Positions 34,619 through 44,234 are shown, counted from the first letter of the stretch. The stretch is DNA of 64,000 bases from CAXNKH01 sp049296795 (GCA_049296795.1 JBAQTC010000054.1:186001-250000), one strand, 5' to 3'. Notes: generated by a model from the letters alone, not told the origin. Numbers and translations: made by a program.

Positions 34619-35736
34619 AAGGCGTGTTGCAAAGCGTCGAGCATTTGCTGGTTTTCTTCGGCACTGCCCACCGTCAAACGCAGACATTGGGCCAGTAAGG
34701 GGTGCATTTTAGAGACGTTCTTCACCAGGACAGAGCGGTTTTTCATGCCTTCAAATGTTTTTTGTGCATCGGGTACACGAATCAGGATCATATTCGCATC
34801 GCTAGGCCAGGCCTTGACAGTCGGCCAGGTCGCCAAAGTTTGAGAAATGAAGTCGCGCTGTTTGCAGATGTCCTTCGCTTGGGCAGCAAACACCTCGGCG
34901 TGCTCCAAGGCGAACAGAGCGCACTCGTAATTGAGTACGCTGATGTTATAGGGTGGGCGTACCTTGTCAATTTCGGCAATCAAAGCCTGCGGACCCATCA
35001 TGTAGCCCAGTCGCACACCGGCCAAACCAAACTTGCTCAAAGTCCGCAGCAGCAACACATGGCGGTGTTGTTCAGGGTTGCGCCGAATTCTCTCCAGATA
35101 ACTGCGCGATGAAAAAGGTTGATAAGCCTCGTCCAGCACCACCAGCCCACCTTGTTGGCCCACCTTCTCGATGACACGGGCCATCACTGCCTGGTCCCAC
35201 AAATTGGCCGTGGGATTGTTGGGGTAAGCCAAATAGGTGATGGCGGGTTTGTGTTGTTCGATCGCCGCCAGCATGGCTTCCTGATCGAGTTCGAAGTCTG
35301 CCGTCAGAGGCACACCATGGAACTTGAGACCTTGCAACTGCGCACTCATCTGGTACATCACAAAACCAGGAACCGGGGCCAAGACCGATGCGGACTCAAA
35401 ATTGTTGGCCGCGCTCGGTGGCACGGCACAAGCCAGGGCCAGTAATGAAATCAGCTCGTCCGATCCATTACCCAGCATGATCTCGTGGCCTTGCGGCATC
35501 TGCGCCTGAAGTGCCAGGACTTGACGCAAATCATTGACCCGCCCATCAGGGTAACGGTTCAAGGCCAAAGTACCAAGACGCTGACCCAGCAGGGCTTGTA
35601 AATCAGCGGGCAAACGGTGCGGATTCTCCATGGCATCGAGCTTGATCATGCCCGCCGCATCCTGAACAGCGTAAGCGTGCATGGCCTGGATGTCCTGCCT
35701 GATCAAGCGCTGCAATTTCACATCGAGCTGGCTCAT
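34615..35736 (-). CDS. hisC: Histidinol-phosphate aminotransferase
   Basis: PLP-dependent class I/II aminotransferase. 373 residues with the substrate/PLP segments ITYLAYPNNPTANLW, LVVLDEAYQPFSS and the PLP lysine in LRTLSKFGLAGVRLGYM. Overlaps hisD and hisB by 4 bases each. Confidence 0.95.
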   Translation of the reverse strand: MSQLDVKLQRLIRQDIQAMHAYAVQDAAGMIKLDAMENPHRLPADLQALLGQRLGTLALNRYPDGRVNDLRQVLALQAQMPQGHEIMLGNGSDELISLLALACAVPPSAANNFESASVLAPVPGFVMYQMSAQLQGLKFHGVPLTADFELDQEAMLAAIEQHKPAITYLAYPNNPTANLWDQAVMARVIEKVGQQGGLVVLDEAYQPFSSRSYLERIRRNPEQHRHVLLLRTLSKFGLAGVRLGYMMGPQALIAEIDKVRPPYNISVLNYECALFALEHAEVFAAQAKDICKQRDFISQTLATWPTVKAWPSDANMILIRVPDAQKTFEGMKNRSVLVKNVSKMHPLLAQCLRLTVGSAEENQQMLDALQHAL

Positions 35737-37091
35737 GGCTTTCTTTCTTCGAGCCGCATTTCGGCAGCTCGGGCATGGGCTTGTAGTCCCTCGCCGCGCG
35801 CCAACACAGCTGCAATTAGGCCGAGCTTTTGTGCGCCAACTGCGCTGACCTCGATCAGGCTGCTGCGTTTTTGAAAGTCATAGACCCCCAGCGGCGAGCT
35901 GAAGCGGGCAGTGCCGCTGGTAGGTAGCACGTGATTCGGGCCGGCACAGTAATCGCCCAAAGACTCACTGGTGTAGGCCCCCAAAAAAATGGCGCCTGCG
36001 TGTTTGAGCAAAGGCTCCCAACGCATGGGATCCTGGCTGGAAATCTCCAGATGTTCGGGGGCAATGCGGTTGCTGATTTCGCACGCCTCTTCCATACTGC
36101 GGGTATGAATCAGCGCGCCTCGGTCGTTGAGGGATTTGGCGATGATGGCGGCGCGCGGCATCTCGGGCAACAAGCGGGTGATGGCGGCCTGCACGGCGGC
36201 TATGTAGGCCGCATCTGGACACAGCAAAATGCTTTGCGCCAACTCATCGTGCTCGGCCTGACTGAACAAATCCATCGCCACCCAATCAGGCGCGGTCGTG
36301 CCGTCAGCCAGCACCAGAATTTCGCTGGGTCCGGCAATCATGTCGATGCCGACGCTGCCAAATACCCGGCGCTTGGCCGCAGCCACATAGGCATTGCCCG
36401 GGCCGGTAATTTTGTCGACTTTCGGAATCGTCGCGGTACCGTAGGCTAGCGCCGCAACCGCCTGAGCCCCACCGACCGTAAAAGCACGACTGACACCAGC
36501 CACATAAGCCGCCGCCAGCACCAGTGGATTCTTGGCGCCTTGGCCACCCATGGAGACGCCATCTCTGCGCACTGGCGTGGGCACTACCATGATGATCTCG
36601 GCCACCCCCGCCACATGGGCTGGAATCGCATTCATTAAGACGGATGAGGGGTAAGCAGCTTTGCCACCGGGAACATAAATACCTACCCGGTCCAGCGGCG
36701 TGACTTTTTGCCCCAGCAAAGTACCGTCTTCGTCGCGGTAGCTCCAGCTCTGCCCGCAAGCATTTTTCTGCGCTTCATGGAAACTGCGCACGCGGGCTGC
36801 AGCCGTTTGCAACGCATCGCGTTGTTCAACGCCTAGGCCATCAAACGCCGCTTTAAGCTCTTCTTGGCTCAGCTCCAGTGCCTTGACTGAAGTCTGAACC
36901 AGTCCGTCAAACTGCGCGGTGTACGCCAGCACGGCGGCATCACCTCGCAGCCGCACATCGTCCAAGATGTCCGCCACCCGCTGCTCAATAGCGGCATCGG
37001 TTTCGCCTGACCAATGCAGGCGGGCCTTAAATTCGGCCTCAAAATCGGCTGATCGAGTCGAAAGACGGGCTGGTGCGGCGATCAGTTCCAT
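35733..37091 (-). CDS. hisD: Histidinol dehydrogenase
   Basis: Zinc-dependent NAD enzyme that carries out the last two oxidation steps to L-histidine. 452 residues, with VGGAQAVAALAYGT, ITGPGNAYVAAAKR, IAGPSEILVLAD, LFSQAEHDELAQS and IAPEHLEIS, which hold the zinc ligands and base. It starts 6 bases after hisG. Confidence 0.97.
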   Translation of the reverse strand: MELIAAPARLSTRSADFEAEFKARLHWSGETDAAIEQRVADILDDVRLRGDAAVLAYTAQFDGLVQTSVKALELSQEELKAAFDGLGVEQRDALQTAAARVRSFHEAQKNACGQSWSYRDEDGTLLGQKVTPLDRVGIYVPGGKAAYPSSVLMNAIPAHVAGVAEIIMVVPTPVRRDGVSMGGQGAKNPLVLAAAYVAGVSRAFTVGGAQAVAALAYGTATIPKVDKITGPGNAYVAAAKRRVFGSVGIDMIAGPSEILVLADGTTAPDWVAMDLFSQAEHDELAQSILLCPDAAYIAAVQAAITRLLPEMPRAAIIAKSLNDRGALIHTRSMEEACEISNRIAPEHLEISSQDPMRWEPLLKHAGAIFLGAYTSESLGDYCAGPNHVLPTSGTARFSSPLGVYDFQKRSSLIEVSAVGAQKLGLIAAVLARGEGLQAHARAAEMRLEERKP

Positions 37092-37097
37092 GACAAC

Positions 37098-37772
37098 TCA
37101 GGACGTCGAAGGCTGGGCCAAGACTGAAGCAAAAGCATCAATGATTTGGCGGATGGGCTGCTGCTTGAGTTTGAGCGCCGCTTGATTGACCACCAGCCGC
37201 GAACTGATGTCCATGATGTGCTCAACCTCTACCAAGTGATTGGCCTTGAGCGTGTTGCCGGTGGAAACCAGGTCAACGATGGCATCGGCCAATCCGGTCA
37301 GCGGCGCCAACTCCATGCTGCCGTAGAGCTTGATCAAGTCCACGTGAACGCCTTTGGATGCGAAAAATTCCCGGGCAATCGCCACGTACTTGGTCGCCAC
37401 TTTGAGGCGTGAGCCCTGTTTGACCGCCGAAGCGTAATCAAAATCAGCGCGCACAGCCACACTGATACGGCACTTGGCTATTTGCAAGTCCAAGGGCTGG
37501 TACAGCCCAGCACCATTGGCAGCACCACTCCAGTCGCCACCATGCTCAAGCAGGGTATCGCGACCGGTGATGCCCAAGTCTGCACCACCATATTGCACAT
37601 AAGTCGGCACATCGGTGGCGCGCACCAACACCACCCTGACTTCAGGCCGGTTGGTACTCAAAATCAGCTTGCGCGACTTTTCGGGATCTTCAAGCACCTC
37701 GATGCCGGCAGCCTTAAGCAGCGGCAGGGTTTCGTCAAAAATACGGCCTTTGGACAGCGCAAGCGTTATCAA
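37098..37772 (-). CDS. hisG: ATP phosphoribosyltransferase, short (HisZ-dependent) form
   Basis: First step of histidine synthesis. 224 residues from a TTG at 37772 preceded by AAGGAG, beginning LITLALSKGRIFDETLPLL. The family segments ADLGITGRDTLLE and ADAIVDLVSTGNTLKAN are present. The C-terminal regulatory domain of the long form is missing, so, as for other short HisG proteins, a HisZ partner is expected; none is in the window. A GTG 51 bases upstream is possible but has no clear ribosome-binding site. 98 bases separate it from murA, with a weak candidate promoter only. Confidence 0.92.
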   Translation of the reverse strand: MITLALSKGRIFDETLPLLKAAGIEVLEDPEKSRKLILSTNRPEVRVVLVRATDVPTYVQYGGADLGITGRDTLLEHGGDWSGAANGAGLYQPLDLQIAKCRISVAVRADFDYASAVKQGSRLKVATKYVAIAREFFASKGVHVDLIKLYGSMELAPLTGLADAIVDLVSTGNTLKANHLVEVEHIMDISSRLVVNQAALKLKQQPIRQIIDAFASVLAQPSTS

Positions 37773-37870
37773 TTTACTCTCCTTGAGGGGTGACCCCAGA
37801 CCAGCGCAGCAGTCATTGTGCACGGTCCCAAGCGATTCGAAATAGGTGAACGGCTATTCAAAATGAATTC

Positions 37871-39139
37871 TCACTTGATTCGTTCAATGTCCGCACCCAA
37901 ACCCTTGAGCTTGGCTTCCATCTGGTCGTAGCCACGATCCAGATGGTATATCCGTTCGACCATGGTTTCGCCCTGCGCCACCAGCCCTGCGATCACCAGG
38001 CTGGCTGAAGCCCTCAAATCTGTGGCCATCACCGTCGCCCCCGAGAGTTCTGGCACGCCCTCTATCAGGGCAACTTTGCCCTCTATCTGAACATTGGCGC
38101 CCAAACGAACCAATTCGTTGACGTGCATGAAACGGTTCTCGAAAATCGTTTCGGTTACCTTGCTGGCACCCTGAGAAATACAGTTCAGCGCCATGAACTG
38201 GGCCTGCATATCCGTAGGAAATCCGGGGTACTCGGTGGTACGAAAACTGATGCCTTTGAGCCGACCTTGAGACCGGACCCGAATCCCCCCTTCGACCGCC
38301 ATGATGGTGGCACCGGCTTCCTGCAACTTTTCAACCACGGCATCGAGATGCTCAATGCGGGCAGCTTTCAGCACCACATCACCGCCAGTGGCCGCCACTG
38401 CACACAAAAAAGTACCAGCCTCAATCCGATCAGCCACCACTTGGTGTTGACAGCCATGCAAGCGCTCTACCCCCTGAATTCGAATGCGACGGCTACCGTG
38501 ACCTTCAATCTTGGCGCCCATCTGGATCAGCATTTCTGCCAAGTCAGGAATTTCGGGTTCCTGTGCAGCATTTTCCAAAATGGTTTCACCTTCAGCCAGG
38601 CACGCCGCCATCAGAAAATTTTCAGTGCCTGTGACGGTCACCATGTCAGTAGTGATGCGCGCACCTAGGAGTCGCGTTCGTCCCGGGGGCAACGTGGCCA
38701 GCATATAACCGTGCTCAACCACAATCTGGGCCCCCATTGCCGTCAGCCCCTTGATGTGCTGATCGACCGGGCGTGATCCAATGGCGCAGCCCCCCGGCAA
38801 AGACACCCTGGCATGACCGAAACGAGCCAATAACGGGCCGAGTGCCAATACGGAAGCGCGCATGGTTTTAACCAGTTCATAAGGCGCTTCTGGTGTACTC
38901 AAAGTACCGGCATTGACCCGAATCGAACCGTCCGGCGCACGCTCAATTTCTACCCCCATGTTGCGAATCAACTTGAGCATGGTGCTGACGTCCTGGAGCC
39001 GCGGCACATTAAGCAGGGTCACCGGATCAGCCGTGAGCAGACTGGCGCAGAGCTCAGGCAGGGCCGCATTTTTGGCGCCCGAAATCCCCACCTCTCCATG
39101 CAGTTGTTGTCCGCCGCGAATTAACAATTTATCCATCAT
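37871..39139 (-). CDS. murA: UDP-N-acetylglucosamine 1-carboxyvinyltransferase
   Basis: First committed step of peptidoglycan synthesis, moving enolpyruvate from PEP to UDP-GlcNAc; the target of fosfomycin. 422 residues with the Cys-containing loop GGCAIGSRPVDQH (C118), so a fosfomycin-sensitive active-site type is expected, and the GISGAKNAALPELCASL start region. It lies between the BolA-family gene and hisG, an order widely conserved in betaproteobacteria. Confidence 0.97.
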   Translation of the reverse strand: MMDKLLIRGGQQLHGEVGISGAKNAALPELCASLLTADPVTLLNVPRLQDVSTMLKLIRNMGVEIERAPDGSIRVNAGTLSTPEAPYELVKTMRASVLALGPLLARFGHARVSLPGGCAIGSRPVDQHIKGLTAMGAQIVVEHGYMLATLPPGRTRLLGARITTDMVTVTGTENFLMAACLAEGETILENAAQEPEIPDLAEMLIQMGAKIEGHGSRRIRIQGVERLHGCQHQVVADRIEAGTFLCAVAATGGDVVLKAARIEHLDAVVEKLQEAGATIMAVEGGIRVRSQGRLKGISFRTTEYPGFPTDMQAQFMALNCISQGASKVTETIFENRFMHVNELVRLGANVQIEGKVALIEGVPELSGATVMATDLRASASLVIAGLVAQGETMVERIYHLDRGYDQMEAKLKGLGADIERIK

Positions 39140-39161
39140 TTCAACTCTTGGAAATAGGCTG

Positions 39162-39404
39162 TCACTGCAACTGTCCTGACCACTCAGCCGGGGTAAAGGT
39201 TTTCATCGACAAGGCATGAACTTCGTCGGTCTGAATTTTGCTGCCCAAAGTTGCATAGACCCGCTGGTGTCGCTTGATCGCGCGTTGGCCCTCAAACTCC
39301 ACAGACACGATGGTGGCGTACCAGTGGCGACCATCCCCCGTGAGTTCGATATATTCACAGTTCAGTCCATTTTGGATGATGGCTTTAAGCTCGTCTGCAG
39401 TCAT
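39162..39404 (-). CDS. BolA-family protein (IbaG type)
   Basis: 80 residues resembling E. coli IbaG (YrbA). DGRHWYATIVSVEFEGQRAIKRHQRVY is the BolA core (RxxxHQxVY), and DEVHALSMKTFTPAEW ends the domain. Such proteins partner with monothiol glutaredoxins in Fe-S handling; grxD is at 1933-2253. It lies 22 bases upstream of murA, as in the mla-ibaG-murA neighbourhood of proteobacteria. Confidence 0.92.
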   Translation of the reverse strand: MTADELKAIIQNGLNCEYIELTGDGRHWYATIVSVEFEGQRAIKRHQRVYATLGSKIQTDEVHALSMKTFTPAEWSGQLQ

Positions 39405-39417
39405 TTCAATCTAATCC

Positions 39418-40173
39418 TCAGTGCCTGATCTTGTAGCCGATACGCAGCAAATGGACGGCCAAGCCAGAAGCCAGCAACAGCGCCAAAACGACAATTCCCA
39501 GACTCAGCCAAGGCGACACATCACTGAGCCCAAAAAAACCGTGACGAAAGCCATCAATCATGTAGAAAAACGGGTTCAAGTGGCTGACACCCTGCCAAAA
39601 CGAAGGCAAGGAATGAATTGAATAAAACACGCCACTCAGAAAAGTCATGGGAACAATAATGAAATTTTGGAAAGCAGCGAGTTGATCAAACTTTTCTGCC
39701 CACAAACCCGCAATCAGGCCCAGGGTGCCGAGCAAGGCCGAGCTCAGAATGGCAAAAACAAGAATCCACCAGGGAGCCACGAAACTCAAGTCAGCAAACC
39801 AACAAGTCACCAGGAAAACACCGAAGCCGACCAATAAACCACGTGCTATGGACGAACCCACATAGGCAAAAAACCAGTTCCAGTGTGACAGCGGTGTCAG
39901 TAACAAAAACACCAGATTCCCCATGATTTTGCTTTGAATCAGCGAAGAAGAGCTATTGGCAAAGGAATTTTGCAGCAAGCTCATCATCACCAAGCCTGGG
40001 ACTAAAAAGGCCGTGTAGCTCACTTTGTCGTAAACCGTCACCCGGCCTTCAAGAACATGGCCAAAAATCATCAAATACAGGACCGCCGTCAACACCGGGG
40101 CAGCGACCGTTTGGAAACTGACTTTCCAAAAGCGAAGAATTTCCTTGTACAACAGGGTTTTCCAGCCCGTCAT
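39418..40173 (-). CDS. ABC-2 type transporter permease
   Basis: 251 residues with about six hydrophobic spans and the ABC-2 signature PMTFLSGVFYSIHSLP plus HLNPFFYMIDGFRHGFFG. Resembles E. coli YadH. The substrate is unknown. It overlaps its ATPase gene by 4 bases and precedes the BolA-family gene. Confidence 0.9.
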   Translation of the reverse strand: MTGWKTLLYKEILRFWKVSFQTVAAPVLTAVLYLMIFGHVLEGRVTVYDKVSYTAFLVPGLVMMSLLQNSFANSSSSLIQSKIMGNLVFLLLTPLSHWNWFFAYVGSSIARGLLVGFGVFLVTCWFADLSFVAPWWILVFAILSSALLGTLGLIAGLWAEKFDQLAAFQNFIIVPMTFLSGVFYSIHSLPSFWQGVSHLNPFFYMIDGFRHGFFGLSDVSPWLSLGIVVLALLLASGLAVHLLRIGYKIRH

Positions 40174-41111
40174 GGCGTCACTCCCTGTGCCACATCCTGA
40201 TTTCTGGTCATCACTTCCAGGAACACGTCTTCCAGATCAGGCTTGCGGATTTCCACATCATCAACGCGTACGCCATTCTGGCGCAACTGGGTCAGGAGTT
40301 GTTCAATTTCTAAAGTGTTCTGCATGGGTACCTGGACAATCCGTCCGGTCACCCTTGCCCTCGGGACCAAGTTCAGGGGCAACGTGTCGTCTGTTTTGAA
40401 CAAAAGCACATTGCTGGTGGCCGATTTCAGCAAATCGCTGGTGCGCTCCAACGCCACCACCCGGCCCGTTTTGAGCATTGCAATTCGACCGCACAAGGCC
40501 TCAGCTTCTTCCAGGTAGTGGGTGGTGAGCAGAATGGTATGCCCTTGTTTGTTGAGTTGCGCTATGAACTGCCAAAGTGTCTGGCGCAACTCGACGTCGA
40601 CCCCGGCCGTGGGTTCATCGAGCACGATCACCGGTGGTTTGTGGACCAAAGCCTGCGCCACCAGTACCCGGCGCTTCATGCCCCCCGACAGCTGGCGCAT
40701 ATTGGCATCGGCTTTATCAGCCAACCCCAGGCTGTGCAATAGCTCTTCGATCCAAGTGTCGTTATTTTTAACGCCGAAGTAACCCGATTGAATCCGGAGG
40801 GTTTCACGCACATTGAAAAACGGATCGAACACCAGCTCTTGCGGAACCACACCGATGGATTGCCGGGCTTTGGCATAGTCAAGCTCGACGTCACGTCCAA
40901 GCACCTTGACGCGCCCCGAACTGGCTCGACTCAATCCAGCCAGAATACTGATCAGCGTTGTTTTACCTGCACCGTTGGGGCCCAACAAGCCAAAAAACTC
41001 ACCCTCGTGGATGTCGAAGCTGACGCCATCGAGTGCTTTAAAAGTGCTGCCCTTAGGTCCGCGAGGGGATGAATAGGCTTTGGAGACGGACTGAAACGAG
41101 ATAGCGGGCAT
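40170..41111 (-). CDS. ABC transporter ATP-binding protein (ABC-2 partner)
   Basis: 313 residues: Walker A GPNGAGKTT near 44, Q-loop VVPQELVFDPF, signature LSGGMKRR, Walker B VIVLDEPTAGVD, and a 70-residue C-terminal extension typical of YadG-like and drug/polysaccharide ABC-2 ATPases. Works with the permease at 39418-40173. It is 48 bases after mlaB in the same array; no link to the Mla function is shown. Confidence 0.92.
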   Translation of the reverse strand: MPAISFQSVSKAYSSPRGPKGSTFKALDGVSFDIHEGEFFGLLGPNGAGKTTLISILAGLSRASSGRVKVLGRDVELDYAKARQSIGVVPQELVFDPFFNVRETLRIQSGYFGVKNNDTWIEELLHSLGLADKADANMRQLSGGMKRRVLVAQALVHKPPVIVLDEPTAGVDVELRQTLWQFIAQLNKQGHTILLTTHYLEEAEALCGRIAMLKTGRVVALERTSDLLKSATSNVLLFKTDDTLPLNLVPRARVTGRIVQVPMQNTLEIEQLLTQLRQNGVRVDDVEIRKPDLEDVFLEVMTRNQDVAQGVTP

Positions 41112-41159
41112 GTAAGCCGCTTATTTTACCCGGGCTCATGCCTAGGCGCCCAAGTTCCT

Positions 41160-41429
41160 TCAACTTCTGGGTAGCAAGCCTTCTATCCCGTAGAGAACAG
41201 CAAGGTCAAGCAACCGGGGGGACAAATTCTTGATCACCAATTTTTTACGAAAAGCCAGGCATTCACGATGAAACTCCAGCAACACGGCCAGCGCCGAAGA
41301 GTCGAACTGTTGCAAGGCCGCCGCGTCAAGCTCAAGCAGCTCCTCACTCTGGGATCGCAAACCCTGAAGCAGCATACGCAGACAGGCCGTAGCCTGGCTT
41401 TGCGTCAACTCTTGGGGCAAGACCAGCAC
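41160..41429 (-). CDS. mlaB: MlaB-like STAS-domain protein
   Basis: 89 residues starting at a GTG two bases after the mlaC stop. The STAS fold pattern is weak but visible (LLELDAAALQQFDSSALAVLLEFHRECLAFRKKLVIKNLS). MlaB is the small cytoplasmic subunit that stabilises MlaF in the MlaFEDB complex. The call rests on size, the D-S-S-A-L motif and the position right after mlaC. Confidence 0.85.
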   Translation of the reverse strand: MLVLPQELTQSQATACLRMLLQGLRSQSEELLELDAAALQQFDSSALAVLLEFHRECLAFRKKLVIKNLSPRLLDLAVLYGIEGLLPRS

Positions 41430-41431
41430 AC

Positions 41432-42070
41432 TCAGCCCTTCTTAGCGCTGTTGGTCTTGTTGCGACCCGCCAAGCTTGCGATGAGGCCCTCTATCCCCTT
41501 GGCGTTTATTTCAGGGGCAAACTGACTGCGGTAGGTCTCAACCAACCAGACCCCCAAAACATTGAAGTTGTAGATTTTCCAGCCCAAACCCTGGCCCGGC
41601 GTTTTTTCCAAGCGGTAATCCATTTGAATCGGGTCACCATGGTCCTTGATCTCGGTCCGAATCAGTACTTCTTTGTCATCCGGCGCTGAGCGCACGGGTT
41701 TGACCGTGACACTCTGCTCCCCGACCTGGGACAAAGCGCCCGCATAAGTTCTAACCAGCAACACCTTAAATTCTTCTTGTAAACGTTTTTGCTGCTCGGG
41801 CGTAGCCTGACGCCAAGCGGGGCCGACGGCGGAGGCTGTCATGCGCTGAAAATTCACGTTGGGCATGATTTTGCTATCCACCAAGGTGATCATGCGCGCC
41901 AGATCACCCGCCTGTATGGCTTTGTCTCCTTTGATGCTCTCCAACACTTCAGTAGACAAACGCTTGATCATGACCTCAGGCGCTTCATCAGCAGCGAACG
42001 CAGGAAAAGCCAGCAGCCCAGCGACACAGACCGTTAGGAGCAAGGAACAACAGTTTAAAAAACGACGCAT
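41432..42070 (-). CDS. mlaC: Periplasmic phospholipid-binding protein MlaC
   Basis: Shuttles phospholipid between MlaA and MlaFEDB. 212 residues from the ATG at 42070, preceded by GAGG, with a cleavable signal peptide (LLLTVCVAGLLAFPAFA) and the Ttg2D/MlaC fold (IMPNVNFQRMTASAVGPAWRQATPEQQKRL). Alternative TTG starts a few codons earlier are less likely. A 145-base gap separates it from mlaA. Confidence 0.94.
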   Translation of the reverse strand: MRRFLNCCSLLLTVCVAGLLAFPAFAADEAPEVMIKRLSTEVLESIKGDKAIQAGDLARMITLVDSKIMPNVNFQRMTASAVGPAWRQATPEQQKRLQEEFKVLLVRTYAGALSQVGEQSVTVKPVRSAPDDKEVLIRTEIKDHGDPIQMDYRLEKTPGQGLGWKIYNFNVLGVWLVETYRSQFAPEINAKGIEGLIASLAGRNKTNSAKKG

Positions 42071-42139
42071 CAAAATCCTCAATTGTTTTCAAAACAGGGC
42101 GCGCTAAAGTTGCGCAAAAAATCCAGGTTCTGAAAGGTT

Positions 42140-42169
42140 TCTATATGTATCCAGCGCGGATTCTTCCAA
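42140..42169 (-). promoter_or_regulatory. Possible internal promoter ahead of mlaC
   Basis: TTGGAA (42164-42169 read on the minus strand), 18-base spacer, TATAGA (42140-42145), in the 145-base mlaA-mlaC gap. A gap of this size is unusual inside this tightly packed array. The match is moderate. Confidence 0.3.
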
Positions 42170-42215
42170 GCTAACGCTTTGAAACCGGATCAGGCTGACG
42201 CCGAGGCACCAATCA

Positions 42216-42962
42216 TCACTGATCCACCTCGAGATCGGGCGGATTTCCATCGTAAACCGCATTACGCCGGCGCTGGATATAGGTTTCCCGGGTGAACGAA
42301 TAATTGTCCAGTGCCGCCTCCTCCATGACTTTACTTGCGTTGAGGTAATTGGAGCGCGTATCCACTCCATTCAAAACCCGCAATCCATTACGGGTTGACA
42401 CATCATTGACATGGGTCAGCAGATCACCCTGGTAATCAACGACCAAACCTGCTGCATCGCGTGCGCTCGAAGGTCCAAGCAAGGGCAGCACCAAATAAGG
42501 CCCAGCACCCAGACCCCAATGACCCAAGGTTTGGCCGAAATCTTCGGGGTGACGCTCCAACCCCAATTCGCTCGCAACATCGAATAAACCAACCAAGCCT
42601 ACCGTCGAGTTGATCACAACACGCAACAAGCTCTCGGCTGCAGCCTGAGGTTTGAATTGCAACACATTGTTCGGAACTGCCCACATATCTTCTAGGTTAT
42701 CGAAGAAATTACTGACGCCGCGGCGTAGCGGTGAAGGAACGGCATCTTTGTAGGCGCTCGCCACCGGCTTGAGAACGGTACGGTCAACCGCCTCATTGAA
42801 ACTGAAAATTCTTCGATTCAAGGGCTCCAGTGGGTCCTGAGCATGGGCGGTTGGACCACTGGCACAACCACACAGCAGCGCCAGGAGCGCCGTCGCACAG
42901 ACCCACCGACAATAACGCCAGGGCAAGCCCATCATTTCGGCAAATTGCGACTTTGATTTCAT
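42216..42962 (-). CDS. mlaA: Outer-membrane lipoprotein MlaA (VacJ)
   Basis: Removes misplaced phospholipid from the outer leaflet. 248 residues; lipobox with C33 (LLCGC), then DPLEPLNRRIFSFNEAVD, the diagnostic start of the family, and GHWGLGAGPYLVLPLLGPSS. The C-terminal tail after about residue 215 is longer than in E. coli. The ATG overlaps the mlaD stop (ATGA). In E. coli mlaA is elsewhere on the chromosome; here it sits inside the mla operon. Confidence 0.95.
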   Translation of the reverse strand: MKSKSQFAEMMGLPWRYCRWVCATALLALLCGCASGPTAHAQDPLEPLNRRIFSFNEAVDRTVLKPVASAYKDAVPSPLRRGVSNFFDNLEDMWAVPNNVLQFKPQAAAESLLRVVINSTVGLVGLFDVASELGLERHPEDFGQTLGHWGLGAGPYLVLPLLGPSSARDAAGLVVDYQGDLLTHVNDVSTRNGLRVLNGVDTRSNYLNASKVMEEAALDNYSFTRETYIQRRRNAVYDGNPPDLEVDQ

Positions 42963-43441
42963 TTCTTGTTATCAGTAGCTTTACCTGCGTCTGCCGCCTT
43001 ATTGTAGAGAAATTGACCGATCAGACTCTCCAGAACCACAGCCGACTGGGTTGCCGAAATACGGTCACCGGTCAGCAAGATTTTTTCGTCAGCCCCCGCT
43101 TCAATCCCGATGTACTGCTCCCCCAACAAACCACTGGTCAAAATCTTCAGAGAGCTGTCTTTGGGAAACTTGTAACGGCTTTCCATCGCCAAAGTGACGC
43201 GTGCTTGGTAAGTATTGTCGTCAAACGAGATCTTTTCAACACGGCCCACCACCACCCCCGCACTTTTCACTGCAGTTTTGGGTTTGAGCCCCCCGACATT
43301 GTCAAACTTGGCGTCGACCGTATACGTGGTCTGAAAACTCAGATTCAATAAGTTGGCTGATTGCAGGGCTAGGAAAAGAATGGCTGCAGCACCAATCAGC
43401 ACAAACAAACCAACCCAGATATCATTTTTTGAGTGTTGCAT
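42959..43441 (-). CDS. mlaD: MCE-domain protein MlaD
   Basis: Hexameric periplasmic lipid-channel ring of the Mla transporter. 160 residues: one N-terminal transmembrane segment (WVGLFVLIGAAAILFLAL, about 9-26) and an MCE domain (YTVDAKFDNVGGLKPKTAVKSAGV...) ending with a short polar tail. Ten bases after mlaE. Confidence 0.95.
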   Translation of the reverse strand: MQHSKNDIWVGLFVLIGAAAILFLALQSANLLNLSFQTTYTVDAKFDNVGGLKPKTAVKSAGVVVGRVEKISFDDNTYQARVTLAMESRYKFPKDSSLKILTSGLLGEQYIGIEAGADEKILLTGDRISATQSAVVLESLIGQFLYNKAADAGKATDNKK

Positions 43442-43451
43442 ACACTGTCTT

Positions 43452-44234
43452 TCAAATCGTAAACATCATGGCGGTCAAGACAAAGTCCAGACCCAGGACG
43501 GACAAAGAGGAAACCACCACGGTCCGGGTGGTCGCACTGGCCACCCCTTCAGGCGTCGCTTGAGCCTTAAAGCCTTGAAGCAAGGCAATAAACGTCACCG
43601 TAAAGCCGAAAACAATGCTTTTGATGACGCCATTTCCCACATCTTTCCAGACATCCACCCCGCCTTGAATCTGGCTCCAAAATGAGCCGGCATCGACTCC
43701 AATCATCAGCACGCCCACCACCCAGCCGCCAATGATGCCCATGGCGCTGAAAACCGCCGCCAGTAAGGGCATAGCAATCACGCCACCCCAAAAACGGGGT
43801 GCCAGTACGCGTTGCACCGGATCGACAGCCATCATTTCCATGACGCTGATCTGCTCACCTGCCCTCATCAGTCCGATCTCTGCGGTCAGCGAAGTACCGG
43901 CGCGGCCGGCAAACAAAAGCGCGGTCACGACCGGGCCAAGTTCCCGAACCAAGCTCAAGGTCACCAACAAGCCCAAGGCTTCGGAAGAACCATAGCGTTG
44001 CAGCGTGTAATAACCCTGCAAACCAAAAACAAAACCAACAAACAAACCCGATACAGCGATGATGGCCAGTGAGTAATTGCCCAGAAAATGTATTTGGTCA
44101 CGAATCAGACCAAATCGTCGGAAGCTCAGTGTCAGCGAGCACAGGAGCCGCAGGAATAGTCGGGCGCCATTACCCAGATCGGCCAGCTTGTTGCGACAAG
44201 CAAAACCGACATCAGCGGGTTTGTACCAACTCAC
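43452..44234 (-). CDS. mlaE: ABC transporter permease MlaE
   Basis: 260 residues; membrane subunit with about five spans, SLVRELGPVVTALLFAGRAGTS and EIGLMRAGEQISVMEMMAVDP being strong MlaE-family segments. Overlaps mlaF by 4 bases. Confidence 0.95.
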   Translation of the reverse strand: MSWYKPADVGFACRNKLADLGNGARLFLRLLCSLTLSFRRFGLIRDQIHFLGNYSLAIIAVSGLFVGFVFGLQGYYTLQRYGSSEALGLLVTLSLVRELGPVVTALLFAGRAGTSLTAEIGLMRAGEQISVMEMMAVDPVQRVLAPRFWGGVIAMPLLAAVFSAMGIIGGWVVGVLMIGVDAGSFWSQIQGGVDVWKDVGNGVIKSIVFGFTVTFIALLQGFKAQATPEGVASATTRTVVVSSLSVLGLDFVLTAMMFTI

